Below, piece after piece: positions 17,785-26,311 of a stretch of DNA of 64,000 nt. The notes beneath the pieces are model-generated. The model worked only from the letters and a program-made list of their open reading frames with translations, was not told the origin of the DNA and did not search any database. This stretch comes from Bremerella sp. P1 (GTDB lineage Bacteria; Planctomycetota; Planctomycetia; Pirellulales; Pirellulaceae): positions 1,736,001-1,800,000 of the forward strand of contig NZ_CP118164.1 in NCBI RefSeq assembly GCF_028748185.1, read 5' to 3'. A program made the translations under genes and the position numbers. Every line of letters starts with the position of its first letter. Position 1 is the first letter of the stretch.

Positions 17785-18513
17785 CGAATTTTGCTCCAAG
17801 AAAGAGATCAGAGAATAGAGATGAGAGAAACGCGGTTCAAGAGTCCATTTTCGCTGGGGACTCTTGAATGAAAGAGATACAAAGAAGAGGACATGCAGGA
17901 CTGACGTTCCCGTTTTGAGTTGATCCAAGTCATGCGTCACCCTGGAGCAATGCTCCACGTAAGACATCCTTTAGTTCTATTCTCCGACTGCGAACAAAAA
18001 GTGTCACAAAATAAGCGTCAGAAAATTAGTTCATCTCCTGACGTTTATAGAAGGACGGCGGAAACGACTGGGGCAAGCCCTGGCTAGTAATGTTCTGCTC
18101 CAAAAGAACAACCGAAGTTTTAGCCAACCAAAGGCATGCTGCCGTTGCCCTATCAGATATTCACTACTTCCCTCGGAGATCATCATGCCTTCGGGCGATA
18201 CCTTGGACAGTAAATCTGCCTCGCAACTTGAGTCAAAGAATGCCGAATCAGATGCCAGGGGCATTCCTTGTTGAGGCACGTGTCATAGATAGCCAAGCCA
18301 AGAGAATTCTGTACAAGACAACACCGTACACCGTTGCCCTCCACGCGTTGCTAACGCCCATGTACAGCCTCTAGTCGCGACGACTGTACCTTTTTCGAGA
18401 TGGCAATTTGGCTCGGGCAATTGTTCCCACAGAACAATTCACCGATAAGCGTCAGGTAATCTTTTCGATCAGAGGTTGTGGAACAAGAGTTTCGAACGAT
18501 AGATTTCCAGTGT
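17785..18513. other. leader of lyase 2 and downstream region of the symporter operon
   Basis: No convincing gene. It holds the duplicated regulatory DNA described for 15131-15789. Closer to the symporter stop is a perfect inverted repeat AATTGTTC/GAACAATT (18419-18439) with a five-base loop. A GTACAG/CTGTAC pair also lies at about 18361-18389. These are possible transcription-stop structures, but neither has a T-run. Confidence 0.4.
17981..18005 (-). promoter_or_regulatory. GACAC/GGAGA promoter-like element, lyase 2
   Basis: On the minus strand TTGTGACACTTTTTG is followed, exactly 15 bases after GACAC, by GGAGAATAGAACTAAAG. It points to lyase 2, with a leader of about 195 bases. Confidence 0.65.
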
Positions 18514-19965
18514 TCATGTTTCGTCATGCATTTCCATCTCGCGCCTTTCCGTAGCGAGGATTTCCAATGCTTCAGCATCGGTAACCGTTCGAGCGGGAGT
18601 GCTGAGACTTACCGCGACACCGGCGACGGTAGCGCAAATCAGCGATGGGATAATAGGGCCCCCCCAAAACGCTCCTAGCGAATCGCTATATTTAAACAGC
18701 ACCGTGCACCCCCCCCCTCCCAGAATTGCCGCAATTCCTCCCTGCCATGTGGCTCGAGGCCAGTATTTGCCCATTAAAGTGCAAACCACCAAGCCGCTCA
18801 TGACGAATGAAATCATGTCTTTGATGTATCGAATGATATCTTCCGCGGGCAAAGTAACTGCGAACGCTACAATCATGATCCCCAATAGCCCCCAGCGAGA
18901 ATTACGAACCATTTGACGACTATCGGGTCTCTTTCCGGTAAACATTTCGTAGACATCACGAAAGAGGATCGCAACCGCTGCAATGGCATCGGAACTAGCT
19001 GAAGACATCGTTGCGCTGAGCCCAGCAATGAGAACTACCATGCCGATAGTGGCTGGCATAAGGTCGTTCGCCATGTGCAAAAACGCGTGGTCATTGTTCT
19101 CAAGATTCGGATTTATCTGAAAGACGCATATTCCGATCAGCGCGGGAAGAAAGCAGAACATTAGATACAGGACACCGCTCAGATAGAAGCTTTTTCTTAC
19201 CGTTTCCGGGCCATCCGCCGAGTAAATTCTTTGTCGATAGGAAGGCGTTCCCAGAATTCCAACCAGAATTGCAACAGCCAGTGATATCGATGGCAACAGC
19301 TGTTCGCCACGCAGGAAGTCAAGGCTACCATTGGTCAAGTTACTGACATTAGCTGGCCCACCAACTTGGTAAACCGCGAACACAACCATGGCAATAAATC
19401 CGATGAACAGAATGATCGCCTGAATCGTGTCTGTCCAGACAACGGCCACGTAGCCCCCGATGATAACGTAGGTCCCGAACCCAAGGGCAAGAATGGCCTT
19501 GGCTACCACGGGGTCAATTTTTCCCACGTATTCCAGATAATAACTACCTCCCAGGATATGAGCCCCCAGCCAACCAATCGATGCCAGCAGCATAGAAATG
19601 GCGACTAGCCCTTTTATCCAACGATTCGCTCCGTAATAGAACGAGAGCTCTTCCGACATAGTCATGAAGTTGTACTTGCGAACATCAGCAAACAACTTTC
19701 CCAGCAATAACATTCCCAGCCCACCGCCAACTCCGAACATAGCACCACGCCAGCCGTTGGCATATCCTTGCCCAACTGCTCCTATGCTTGATCCTGTTCC
19801 GACCATGGTCGCAACCGTCGAACCCAAAACAAGAATTAGGGGAATCGAACGATTTCCCAGCAGAAAGTCTTCGCCTGAATTCTGCCGGCGTGAAATCCAG
19901 ACGCTCAGCCCAATCATCCCCAAGATGTAGAGCAGGAAAACAGAAAGGAATAGTGTCGGACTCAT
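18514..19965 (-). CDS. sodium:solute symporter (SSS family)
   Basis: A 483-residue integral membrane protein with about 13 helices, starting LFLSVFLLYILGMIGLSVWI. SSS features are RRQNSGEDFLLGNRSIP, the GSTVATMVGTGSSIGAVGQGYANGW segment in helix 2, and GLSATMSSASSDAIAAVAIL near residue 320, where the family carries its Na+-site Ser/Thr residues. Its start overlaps the RidA stop (ATGA), placing it last in the rpiR-deacylase-ridA-symporter operon. The likely substrate is an N-acylated or free D-amino acid, inferred from the neighbours. Confidence 0.88.
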   Translation of the reverse strand: MSPTLFLSVFLLYILGMIGLSVWISRRQNSGEDFLLGNRSIPLILVLGSTVATMVGTGSSIGAVGQGYANGWRGAMFGVGGGLGMLLLGKLFADVRKYNFMTMSEELSFYYGANRWIKGLVAISMLLASIGWLGAHILGGSYYLEYVGKIDPVVAKAILALGFGTYVIIGGYVAVVWTDTIQAIILFIGFIAMVVFAVYQVGGPANVSNLTNGSLDFLRGEQLLPSISLAVAILVGILGTPSYRQRIYSADGPETVRKSFYLSGVLYLMFCFLPALIGICVFQINPNLENNDHAFLHMANDLMPATIGMVVLIAGLSATMSSASSDAIAAVAILFRDVYEMFTGKRPDSRQMVRNSRWGLLGIMIVAFAVTLPAEDIIRYIKDMISFVMSGLVVCTLMGKYWPRATWQGGIAAILGGGGCTVLFKYSDSLGAFWGGPIIPSLICATVAGVAVSLSTPARTVTDAEALEILATERREMEMHDET

Positions 19966-20354
19966 GATGACCTTCGGTAACAGATACAGTCGATTTCAAT
20001 TTTGCAGTCGACCATCATCATGGCCTGAACACACGCACGAGCCGGAGCATGCGTTCCTCCGAAATACTCAGCGTAGACTTTATTGAATGACCAGAAATCT
20101 CGGGGATCATCTAACCACACACCGCAGCGCACAATATCTTGCTTGCCATAGCCGGCTTCGCTAACAATCGCGAGCATATTCTCGATTGCTTTGTGGGTTT
20201 GAGGGATGATCCCCCCCTCGATAATCTCACCGTTTTCCATGGCGACTTGGCCAGAAACAAATAGCCATCCATCTGCTTCAACGGCACGGGCAAAGGGCAA
20301 TACTTGGCCTCCTGCACCGATCTTCTTCTCGGTGCCATAACGAGTAATGCTCAT
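19962..20354 (-). CDS. ridA: RidA family imine/enamine deaminase
   Basis: A 130-residue YjgF/YER057c/UK114 protein. It starts with the usual TRYGTEKKIGAGGQVLPFARAVEADGW region followed by LFVSGQVAME. The C-terminal APARACVQAMMMVDCKIEIDCI matches the PARxCV...VEI signature, including the Arg that holds the substrate carboxylate. RidA proteins hydrolyse reactive enamine/imine intermediates made by PLP enzymes. A PLP enzyme of the D-threonine-aldolase type is encoded divergently from this operon, so the pairing makes metabolic sense. It lies 30 bases after the deacylase and overlaps the symporter by four bases. Confidence 0.88.
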   Translation of the reverse strand: MSITRYGTEKKIGAGGQVLPFARAVEADGWLFVSGQVAMENGEIIEGGIIPQTHKAIENMLAIVSEAGYGKQDIVRCGVWLDDPRDFWSFNKVYAEYFGGTHAPARACVQAMMMVDCKIEIDCICYRRSS

Positions 20355-20384
20355 AATCTGTTTCTTTCATAGCTAGAGAGAGAG

Positions 20385-21839
20385 TCAATTGGTCGAAGAA
20401 GAGTTTCGAATGTAGCGTCCGGCACGTTCTCCCGTCGTGTGTCCATGTCGAAAGGTGATCACCCCATTAACTAGGACATATTCAATCCCGATTGACTTCT
20501 GATTCGGCGATTCAAAAGTTGCTACGTCACGAATCTCAATAGGATCAAACACGACAATATCGGCAAAGTAACCTGACTTAAGCTCTCCCCGGTCACGCAA
20601 GTTGAATATCGAAGCAGGCAGCCCTGTCATCTTGTGAATCGCTCCGCGAAGTGGAAAGAGAGCTTCCTCGCGCGAGTATTTGCCCAGTACACGCGGGAAC
20701 GTACCAAAGAGCCGCGGATGAGGATGAGGGTCACATGGCAACCCATCCGATCCAATCATTACTTTTTCGTGACCAAGAATGGCCCGCATGTCTTGTTCGT
20801 CGATGGAGAAATAGACGGCACCGGCAGGCATGAGCCTCTGGGCAGCTTCCCGCTGGGATACTCCCCATTCTTGGGCAATTTGCGCCAGTAGCTTCTGTAC
20901 TTGCTCCGGATGCGGATCTGACCGTGTAATTAAGATATCGACTTGCTCGTCAACCTGATTCAAATCGAGATTGCTCGATCCTGCGTTGTAGGGATAGCAA
21001 TCCATATAGAGGTGGTCGTGGTAATGACTCGATTCGATCGCGGCCAAAACTTCGCCGCTTCTACCCCAATTCTTTGGACCTGCGCACTTCAGGTGGGAAA
21101 TAACAATCGGCAACTTGGCTTCTGAACCAATCGTTATAGACTCTTCTAAGGCCTCGAGAATTCCATCGAACTCATCTCGCATATGCGTCGCATAGATTCC
21201 CCCATACTTGGCAGCAACGCGAGCGAGTTGACTTACTTCGTCTGTCGTCGCAGCGAAGGCATTCTTATAAGCTAGGCCCGTACTCAAACCAATAGAGCCC
21301 TCCGCCATTGCCTTTTCTAATTCTTTTTGCATGGACGCCGTTTCACGTGTTGTCGCCGTGCGCGATAATTCCCCGACATGCTTGACTCTTAACGAAGTAT
21401 GACCAACCAACGCAGCAGTATTGACTGCTGGCCGCGCTGCCTCGACCATTTCGGCATACTGTCGAAATGATTCGAAGACGAAATCGCTTTTTTCACCTAG
21501 CAGATTTAAGGGCTCGGGCGGATCCTTCGCGAGTTGAAGAGGTGCAGCGCTGATTCCACAGTTACCCACGATCACGGTGGTAACGCCCTGGCTCACCTTG
21601 GGAAAGCAGTCCGGCTTCACAAGGACGACAATATCATCGTGCGTATGGACATCGATAAAGCCTGGACAAACCACTTTGCCCGCCACATTGATCACCAGCT
21701 TCGCTACCGCATTTCGGAGATCACCAACGGCTGCTATGCGATCGCCCAGAATACCGACATCACCTTCGAATGAGGGTGAATTGGCACCATCGACAATCAT
21801 CCCACCAGTTAGCAAAAGATCAAAAGTAGCATTCGCCAT
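20385..21839 (-). CDS. N-acyl-D-amino-acid deacylase (D-aminoacylase)
   Basis: A 484-residue amidohydrolase-superfamily enzyme that removes the acyl group from N-acyl-D-amino acids. The metal-binding HxH is in GFIDVHTHDD, and the Cys that serves as a zinc ligand in D-aminoacylases is in VIVGNCGISAAPL. Further signatures are STGLAYKNAFAAT, YATHMRDEFDG, VISHLKCAGPKNWG and MIGSDGLPCDPHPHPRLFGTFPRVL, the last with the catalytic Asp. Family length is 480-530, so it appears complete. There is no signal peptide, so it is cytoplasmic. It follows the regulator gene with a three-base gap. Acyl and amino-acid specificity are not readable here. Confidence 0.9.
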   Translation of the reverse strand: MANATFDLLLTGGMIVDGANSPSFEGDVGILGDRIAAVGDLRNAVAKLVINVAGKVVCPGFIDVHTHDDIVVLVKPDCFPKVSQGVTTVIVGNCGISAAPLQLAKDPPEPLNLLGEKSDFVFESFRQYAEMVEAARPAVNTAALVGHTSLRVKHVGELSRTATTRETASMQKELEKAMAEGSIGLSTGLAYKNAFAATTDEVSQLARVAAKYGGIYATHMRDEFDGILEALEESITIGSEAKLPIVISHLKCAGPKNWGRSGEVLAAIESSHYHDHLYMDCYPYNAGSSNLDLNQVDEQVDILITRSDPHPEQVQKLLAQIAQEWGVSQREAAQRLMPAGAVYFSIDEQDMRAILGHEKVMIGSDGLPCDPHPHPRLFGTFPRVLGKYSREEALFPLRGAIHKMTGLPASIFNLRDRGELKSGYFADIVVFDPIEIRDVATFESPNQKSIGIEYVLVNGVITFRHGHTTGERAGRYIRNSSSTN

Positions 21840-21842
21840 TGG

Positions 21843-22730
21843 TCAGTCACCTACGGGGAACCGCTTATCAGTGCCACGATGATCGTCCAGATTGTATTTG
21901 ATGCGACGAATTAGTTCCCGACTGACTTCGGTGCGTAGATTTGCCAAAGTCAAGGCAATCGCATCAATAACTGCGAGAATCGCATACCGGGAAGCAGTCG
22001 GACGGAAGATACCCTCCGGCTCATCAATGTGGACATGCAAATGCAGGTCACTCTCTCTGGCTAGTGAGGAGTCGCCCCTTGTGATGCTCACCAGCGTAGC
22101 GCCGTACTGCTTCGCGACCAATGCGTTTTCATTGATTTCAGGGATTTCACCAGTCGTGGAAACAATTAAGACTACGTCGTTTTCGTTAAGTGTTGAGGCA
22201 ATCATCCGCTGCATTGTGGTGTCATGAAAAACACGCACGTCGATTCCGAGACGAAACAACCGATACTCCACATCGGCAGACGCTACGGTTCCCCCACCGC
22301 CACCACCAAACACGACCAAACGCCGACATGTGTCGATAGCTTGAGCTACAGACTTCACGGTTTCAGCACACGTTTGATCTCTAACAACCTTTACAGCCTG
22401 GAAGATTCCATGGGCAACTTGCCCTATTGCTGTATCGTCGGATGAGTCGTTGAACCCCTCGATAAAGCGTTCGCCGATCGCAAAACTGCTAACCAAGGCG
22501 GTCTTAAGTTCGCGAACATTCTTACAGCCCACCCGTTTCGCAAAGCGAGAAATCGAGGCCTCACTGACCCCCGCACGCGCGGCCAACTCATTGATACTGG
22601 CTTTTCCAGCAAACCCGAGATCGCCCAAGATTACGTGCGCAACCTTCCTCTCCGAATCCCTAAGTTCGTGTTGGACCGCCTTTATCTTAGAAACAATATC
22701 TAGTGGGCGTTTGATTGACTCCACTCCCAT
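21843..22730 (-). CDS. MurR/RpiR-family transcriptional regulator
   Basis: A 295-residue DNA-binding regulator. The N-terminal HTH_6 domain covers about 10-85, with INELAARAGVSEASISRFAKRVGC as helix-turn-helix. A SIS sugar-isomerase-type ligand domain covers about 125-260 (RLVVFGGGGGGTVASADVEYRL, then VVLIVSTTGEIPEINENALVAKQYGATLVSITR). RpiR proteins usually sense phosphosugars or amino-sugar derivatives. It is the first gene of the operon and is divergent from the D-threonine-aldolase-type gene, so it probably controls both directions from the 519-base spacer (inference). Confidence 0.9.
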   Translation of the reverse strand: MGVESIKRPLDIVSKIKAVQHELRDSERKVAHVILGDLGFAGKASINELAARAGVSEASISRFAKRVGCKNVRELKTALVSSFAIGERFIEGFNDSSDDTAIGQVAHGIFQAVKVVRDQTCAETVKSVAQAIDTCRRLVVFGGGGGGTVASADVEYRLFRLGIDVRVFHDTTMQRMIASTLNENDVVLIVSTTGEIPEINENALVAKQYGATLVSITRGDSSLARESDLHLHVHIDEPEGIFRPTASRYAILAVIDAIALTLANLRTEVSRELIRRIKYNLDDHRGTDKRFPVGD

Positions 22731-23249
22731 TCTTATCGCTCAAAAAATACAGCAGCGAAACATCGCGGCAGATCTGCCGAGGCTGCACGAACAATCTTTA
22801 AGGCAGGGTCTTTAATCCCCGTAATAGTGCTGCTAGTTACGTCGTTTGTCACATATCTAACTTTTCTTCAGCGGCCGTTCTATGGAGGTTCAGCACGAAG
22901 ACCGAAAGTGTAGGTAGTAGAAGAGAGTCGAAAAGTTTCCACTGATTCCGATGTGTCCTAAATGTCGGAGTCTTGGCTTTTCAACCACAACTCCCTCCTA
23001 TCCTCGCAACTACCATGACAGGAATGCCAGCAAACCGAACGCCACCCAAACACCCGCTATGTTACAAAATAACATCGAAAATCAAAGGCAAAAACACCTC
23101 TCCAATTCACAAGACACCAAGACATGTTATAAAGTACCATGCCTTGATGCAAGAGTGGGATTTTGAATGAACTGCTTTCGCGATACGAGTCACTACAAAG
23201 GCTTCGCCAAGCAGTATCGACACGAACTAGCTCACCAGGAAGCGTTTGC
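22731..23249. other. divergent regulatory spacer, rpiR-type gene and PLP enzyme
   Basis: No gene seen. It must contain promoters for both directions and probably the regulator's operator, but I could not identify a convincing palindrome. AGGA at 23237-23240 is the probable ribosome-binding site of the gene at 23250. Confidence 0.4.
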
Positions 23250-24356
23250 ATGACTGATATGTTTTCAAGCTGGACCGCGCTTAAGGGACTCGAAGAAATT
23301 CCGTCTCCTGGTCTGCTTGTCGATGATACAATCGTTCGCGCAAACATCGATCGTATGATTTCAATTGTCGGTGGCCAGGCACATGTTGAGCGACTTAGAC
23401 CTCACGTCAAGACGCACAAGATGGGCGAAGTCATTAAGATACAAGTGGAACTAGGCATAAATAAGTTCAAGGCAGCAACACTGGCTGAGGCAGAAATGGC
23501 TGCCGAATTCGGTGCTATCGATGTACTGGTTGCACATCAGCCTGTCGGCCCAAAAATTGATCGATTAGCGAACATACGCTCACGTTATACCAGCACTAAA
23601 TTCTCCGCTGTTGTTGATGACATAGCTGTAGTTCAGTCGCTCGCTGCCCACCTCGGTTCCGCGCCCGAGCCATTTCCTCTGTACATCGACGTCGATTGTG
23701 GCATGGGCCGCACAGGGATTCCATTTGGTGCGCCCTTGCAACTGCTACGCGAGGCGATAGAGAGCACTCGTGGAGTTACGTTCGCTGGGCTCCATGTTTA
23801 TGACGGGCATCTGAGTTATTCGTCGCTACCAGAGCGTAAGCAAGGATGGCAGAGAATAGCCGACTTGATCGAACAGCACATTAGAACTTTCGGTGATACG
23901 AAGGTCGTTGGGGGCGGTTCACCTACGTTCGCGGCCTGGGCGTCCCATGAGACTTGGGAATGCAGCCCAGGTACTACTTTGTTGTGGGATATCGGTTATA
24001 GCCAGGCGTTTGAGGACCTGCCATTTAGGATTGCAGCGGCTTTAATCACGCGAGTGATCAGCAAGCCCGGAGTCAACAGACTTTGTCTTGATTTAGGACA
24101 CAAGGCAGTTGCCGCGGAACGCCCACTGGAAAGTCGCGTGTTCTTTCCAGCATTGCCCAATGCAAAAGCGATTTCACAAAGTGAGGAACACCTATTGCTC
24201 GATGTGTCACAGTCATCAGAAATTGCAGTTGGTGACGTATTGCTCGGCTTTCCATTTCATATTTGTCCAACCATCGCACTGCATGCGCACGCGCATCTAG
24301 TAAAGAACAGCATCGCGACACAGAAGCGATGGCGCGTAACCGCAAGAGATAGATAG
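23250..24356 (+). CDS. D-threonine aldolase / D-serine dehydratase-type PLP enzyme
   Basis: 368 residues from the ATG at 23250, which has AGGA nine bases upstream; a TTG at 23163 adds unconserved sequence. This is an alanine-racemase-fold type III PLP enzyme: PSPGLLVDDTIVRANIDRM, then RPHVKTHKM with the PLP-binding Lys54, VDCGMGRTGI, GLHVYDGHL, GGGSPTF, and the C-terminal FPFHICPTIALH, which supplies the metal-binding His in the D-threonine aldolase/D-serine dehydratase group. It either cleaves D-beta-hydroxy amino acids to glycine plus aldehyde or dehydrates D-serine; sequence does not decide. It is divergent from the N-acyl-D-amino-acid deacylase operon, whose product could be its substrate. 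Confidence 0.85.
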   Translation: MTDMFSSWTALKGLEEIPSPGLLVDDTIVRANIDRMISIVGGQAHVERLRPHVKTHKMGEVIKIQVELGINKFKAATLAEAEMAAEFGAIDVLVAHQPVGPKIDRLANIRSRYTSTKFSAVVDDIAVVQSLAAHLGSAPEPFPLYIDVDCGMGRTGIPFGAPLQLLREAIESTRGVTFAGLHVYDGHLSYSSLPERKQGWQRIADLIEQHIRTFGDTKVVGGGSPTFAAWASHETWECSPGTTLLWDIGYSQAFEDLPFRIAAALITRVISKPGVNRLCLDLGHKAVAAERPLESRVFFPALPNAKAISQSEEHLLLDVSQSSEIAVGDVLLGFPFHICPTIALHAHAHLVKNSIATQKRWRVTARDR

Positions 24357-24704
24357 GATCGCAAACCATTTTTCGCGAACACCATCCCTGCTTAACCGTA
24401 CAGATGTAATGGATCGAAGTGAAAAGAAGCTGCGGTGCAATGAGAGGTGTCTGCTTCCGGTGCAACTGAAAGAGGTACCCAGCGAGCTTTACATGCAATA
24501 AGTGGCAAAACGAGGCAAGGATCGCTCTGATGATCTACCTATCCGGTGCGAAACACTTGATTTTTCCGTCGTGGTCTTCCCTTCGCCTGGGAAGCTATGC
24601 TAATGCTGACTTTTGTTGCCCCTTTCTTCGTCAACGACAAACGTAAGCTCGTATCGTACGTTCTACCGAGCAGGGATCGTCTCCTTTCTGATGATCTTGC
24701 CATC
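24357..24704. other. gene-free stretch
   Basis: No coding sequence, repeat or clear regulatory site recognised between the PLP enzyme and the lipoprotein fragment. Confidence 0.4.
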
Positions 24705-24881
24705 CTATTTATCAGTCCACTCGGTTAAGATGAAAATCATATGCGGCCCGACCACAGCTCCATCGTGCCCTTGTATTGAATTCAAATGGAATCTGTCTTC
24801 AGCGTTTGTCACCCCAATTGATGGAAGGCCATTATTGGTGGAGTTTCCTATGGACAAGAACATTACCTTGGCATCGGCCAT
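24705..24881 (-). pseudogene. fragment of a transthyretin-like lipoprotein gene
   Basis: A minus-strand frame of 58 codons reads MADAKVMFLSIGNSTNNGLP, then IGVTNAEDRFHLNSIQGHDG and AVVGPHMIFI before a TAG. This is the middle of the planctomycetal lipoprotein family (usual pattern ADAKVMF, GxTDAxGRFxL, DGAVVGxHxVxI), but the lipoprotein signal and the first strand are missing. The open frame extends only about 14 codons upstream before a stop. I read it as a decayed remnant of a DUF1559-linked lipoprotein gene; a short expressed protein is possible. Confidence 0.45.
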
Positions 24882-25010
24882 GGCGATTTCGCGCGAGAGA
24901 GGAACGTATCGCCCCCGGATTGCTCACTAGACCCCACTACGGCGAGAGTAACGACACCTATTCATTCGCAGCTTACAGGCGCAAAGGAACGCAATCCCCT
25001 AGCAGAAAAG

Positions 25011-25520
25011 TCATTGGGAGGATGTTGACTCGGCTGAAACATCAAGGTGAATGAGTGCCACCTTGGATGGATTATTCCGCTCTTGGGTGAAGAGCACAGG
25101 CTCATGATCTACTAGGCCTATGGAATAGTGAACGCCAAGATTGGTCAGCTCACCCAACAACTCCTGGTCACCTATTCGCTGGAAAATGAGCTGCGTTTTG
25201 CGAATTACTTTTTCTGAATTAACAATATGAGCAGTGGCGTCCCCCTGTTGCTCTGACTTGCCCTTTCGTCTTACTGTTTCACCCGTCAATTCTGAAGGAC
25301 GCAACTTAGCCACCTCCCTTTGAAACCGGAAAGAGTTGGGAAGCATTGCAGTTCCAGCAAATATGAAACACATCACGATCGCAAGGTTTCTTACCCTCCT
25401 CTTATAGCGTCTTCGCTGTACGATAATGGGCATGGCATCCAAAAGCTGCGCTTCGATCTCAACTTTCCGCCTGTTTACATCCTCGGACAATCGTGGACCA
25501 TCGCTTTTAGAAGTTGTCAT
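25011..25520 (-). CDS. membrane-anchored anti-sigma-like protein
   Basis: A 169-residue protein with a basic cytoplasmic N-terminus (about 1-45), one membrane helix at about 47-63 (LAIVMCFIFAGTAMLP) and an extracytoplasmic C-terminal part of about 100 residues with no recognised domain. Its start overlaps the end of the ECF sigma gene by 14 bases, the classic layout of a sigma factor and its membrane anti-sigma partner. No zinc-binding HxxxCxxC motif is visible, so it is not a ZAS-type anti-sigma. The role is inferred from position and topology. Confidence 0.65.
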   Translation of the reverse strand: MTTSKSDGPRLSEDVNRRKVEIEAQLLDAMPIIVQRRRYKRRVRNLAIVMCFIFAGTAMLPNSFRFQREVAKLRPSELTGETVRRKGKSEQQGDATAHIVNSEKVIRKTQLIFQRIGDQELLGELTNLGVHYSIGLVDHEPVLFTQERNNPSKVALIHLDVSAESTSSQ

Positions 25521-26151
25521 GAAATGCTCTGTTTGCTCTTATCCTAAGTCGTTTAATTGCTCGCCGAATGCGACCGTCCACTGCACCCGTTGCCAAGCCA
25601 AGCCTTTCGCCAATACGTGCTAGAGACCAACCCATCCGATAGCGAAATGACACAATTTGACGCAGTTCTTCAGGGAGTTCTTGCAATTCTTCTTCGATCC
25701 ATTGGAGGCGTTCCCAGTCATCCTCGCACTGTCGAAGATCTCCTTCCCGTGAAATATCCAACAAATCCATGAACACCTCCCGACTACGAGCCTGCTTTCG
25801 CAGGTAATCGTAGGTAACTGTTTTAGCAACGGTCCTGGACCAGGCTAAAACCGCCGACCTATTATTTAGCGGCCTAATCGAACCGAGAACTTTGATCATG
25901 GCCGTTTGCAGGATATCAAGTGATGTAGCATCATCCCTTCCAGACCGCTGCTTGATTGTCTGAAGCATCGGTTCAAAGACAAGATCATAAAATATACGGA
26001 AGGAACGCTCATCACCTTCGGCCAGTCGCGAGGTGATGAGCGTCCAGTCCAGGTTGTCCTCATTCGTAGAACCAGACGAATGAGGACAACTATGATTCTC
26101 TTTTGTGGCAGCTGCTAATTTTGTCAATGCTACTACACCTACCAAGGGCAT
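25507..26151 (-). CDS. ECF-type RNA polymerase sigma factor
   Basis: 214 residues from the ATG at 26151; a GTG two codons earlier is possible. The region 2 pattern covers about 45-115 (FRIFYDLVFEPMLQTIKQRSGRD, then DILQTAMIKVLGSIRPLNN and AWSRTVAKTVTYDYLRKQ). Region 4 covers about 150-205 (LQELPEELRQIVSFRYRMGW, then ARIGERLGLATGAVDGRIRRA). The N-terminal 35 residues are not conserved in type. It directs RNA polymerase to a set of promoters that cannot be read from this gene. Its partner anti-sigma-like protein follows with an overlap. Confidence 0.85.
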   Translation of the reverse strand: MPLVGVVALTKLAAATKENHSCPHSSGSTNEDNLDWTLITSRLAEGDERSFRIFYDLVFEPMLQTIKQRSGRDDATSLDILQTAMIKVLGSIRPLNNRSAVLAWSRTVAKTVTYDYLRKQARSREVFMDLLDISREGDLRQCEDDWERLQWIEEELQELPEELRQIVSFRYRMGWSLARIGERLGLATGAVDGRIRRAIKRLRIRANRAFHDNF

Positions 26152-26311
26152 CTGCACTCTCTACATCTAGCGAGTTTAGACACTGCGAAGAATGCTTCAC
26201 TCTACCACTAGGCAAGAAGACGACAGATCTCCCCGGGCCAACTTGTCACTCGTATATAGTCTGATGCTCCAGGACAATCCTAGCCTGTCGTCCATCACCC
26301 TGTTTCAAGAA

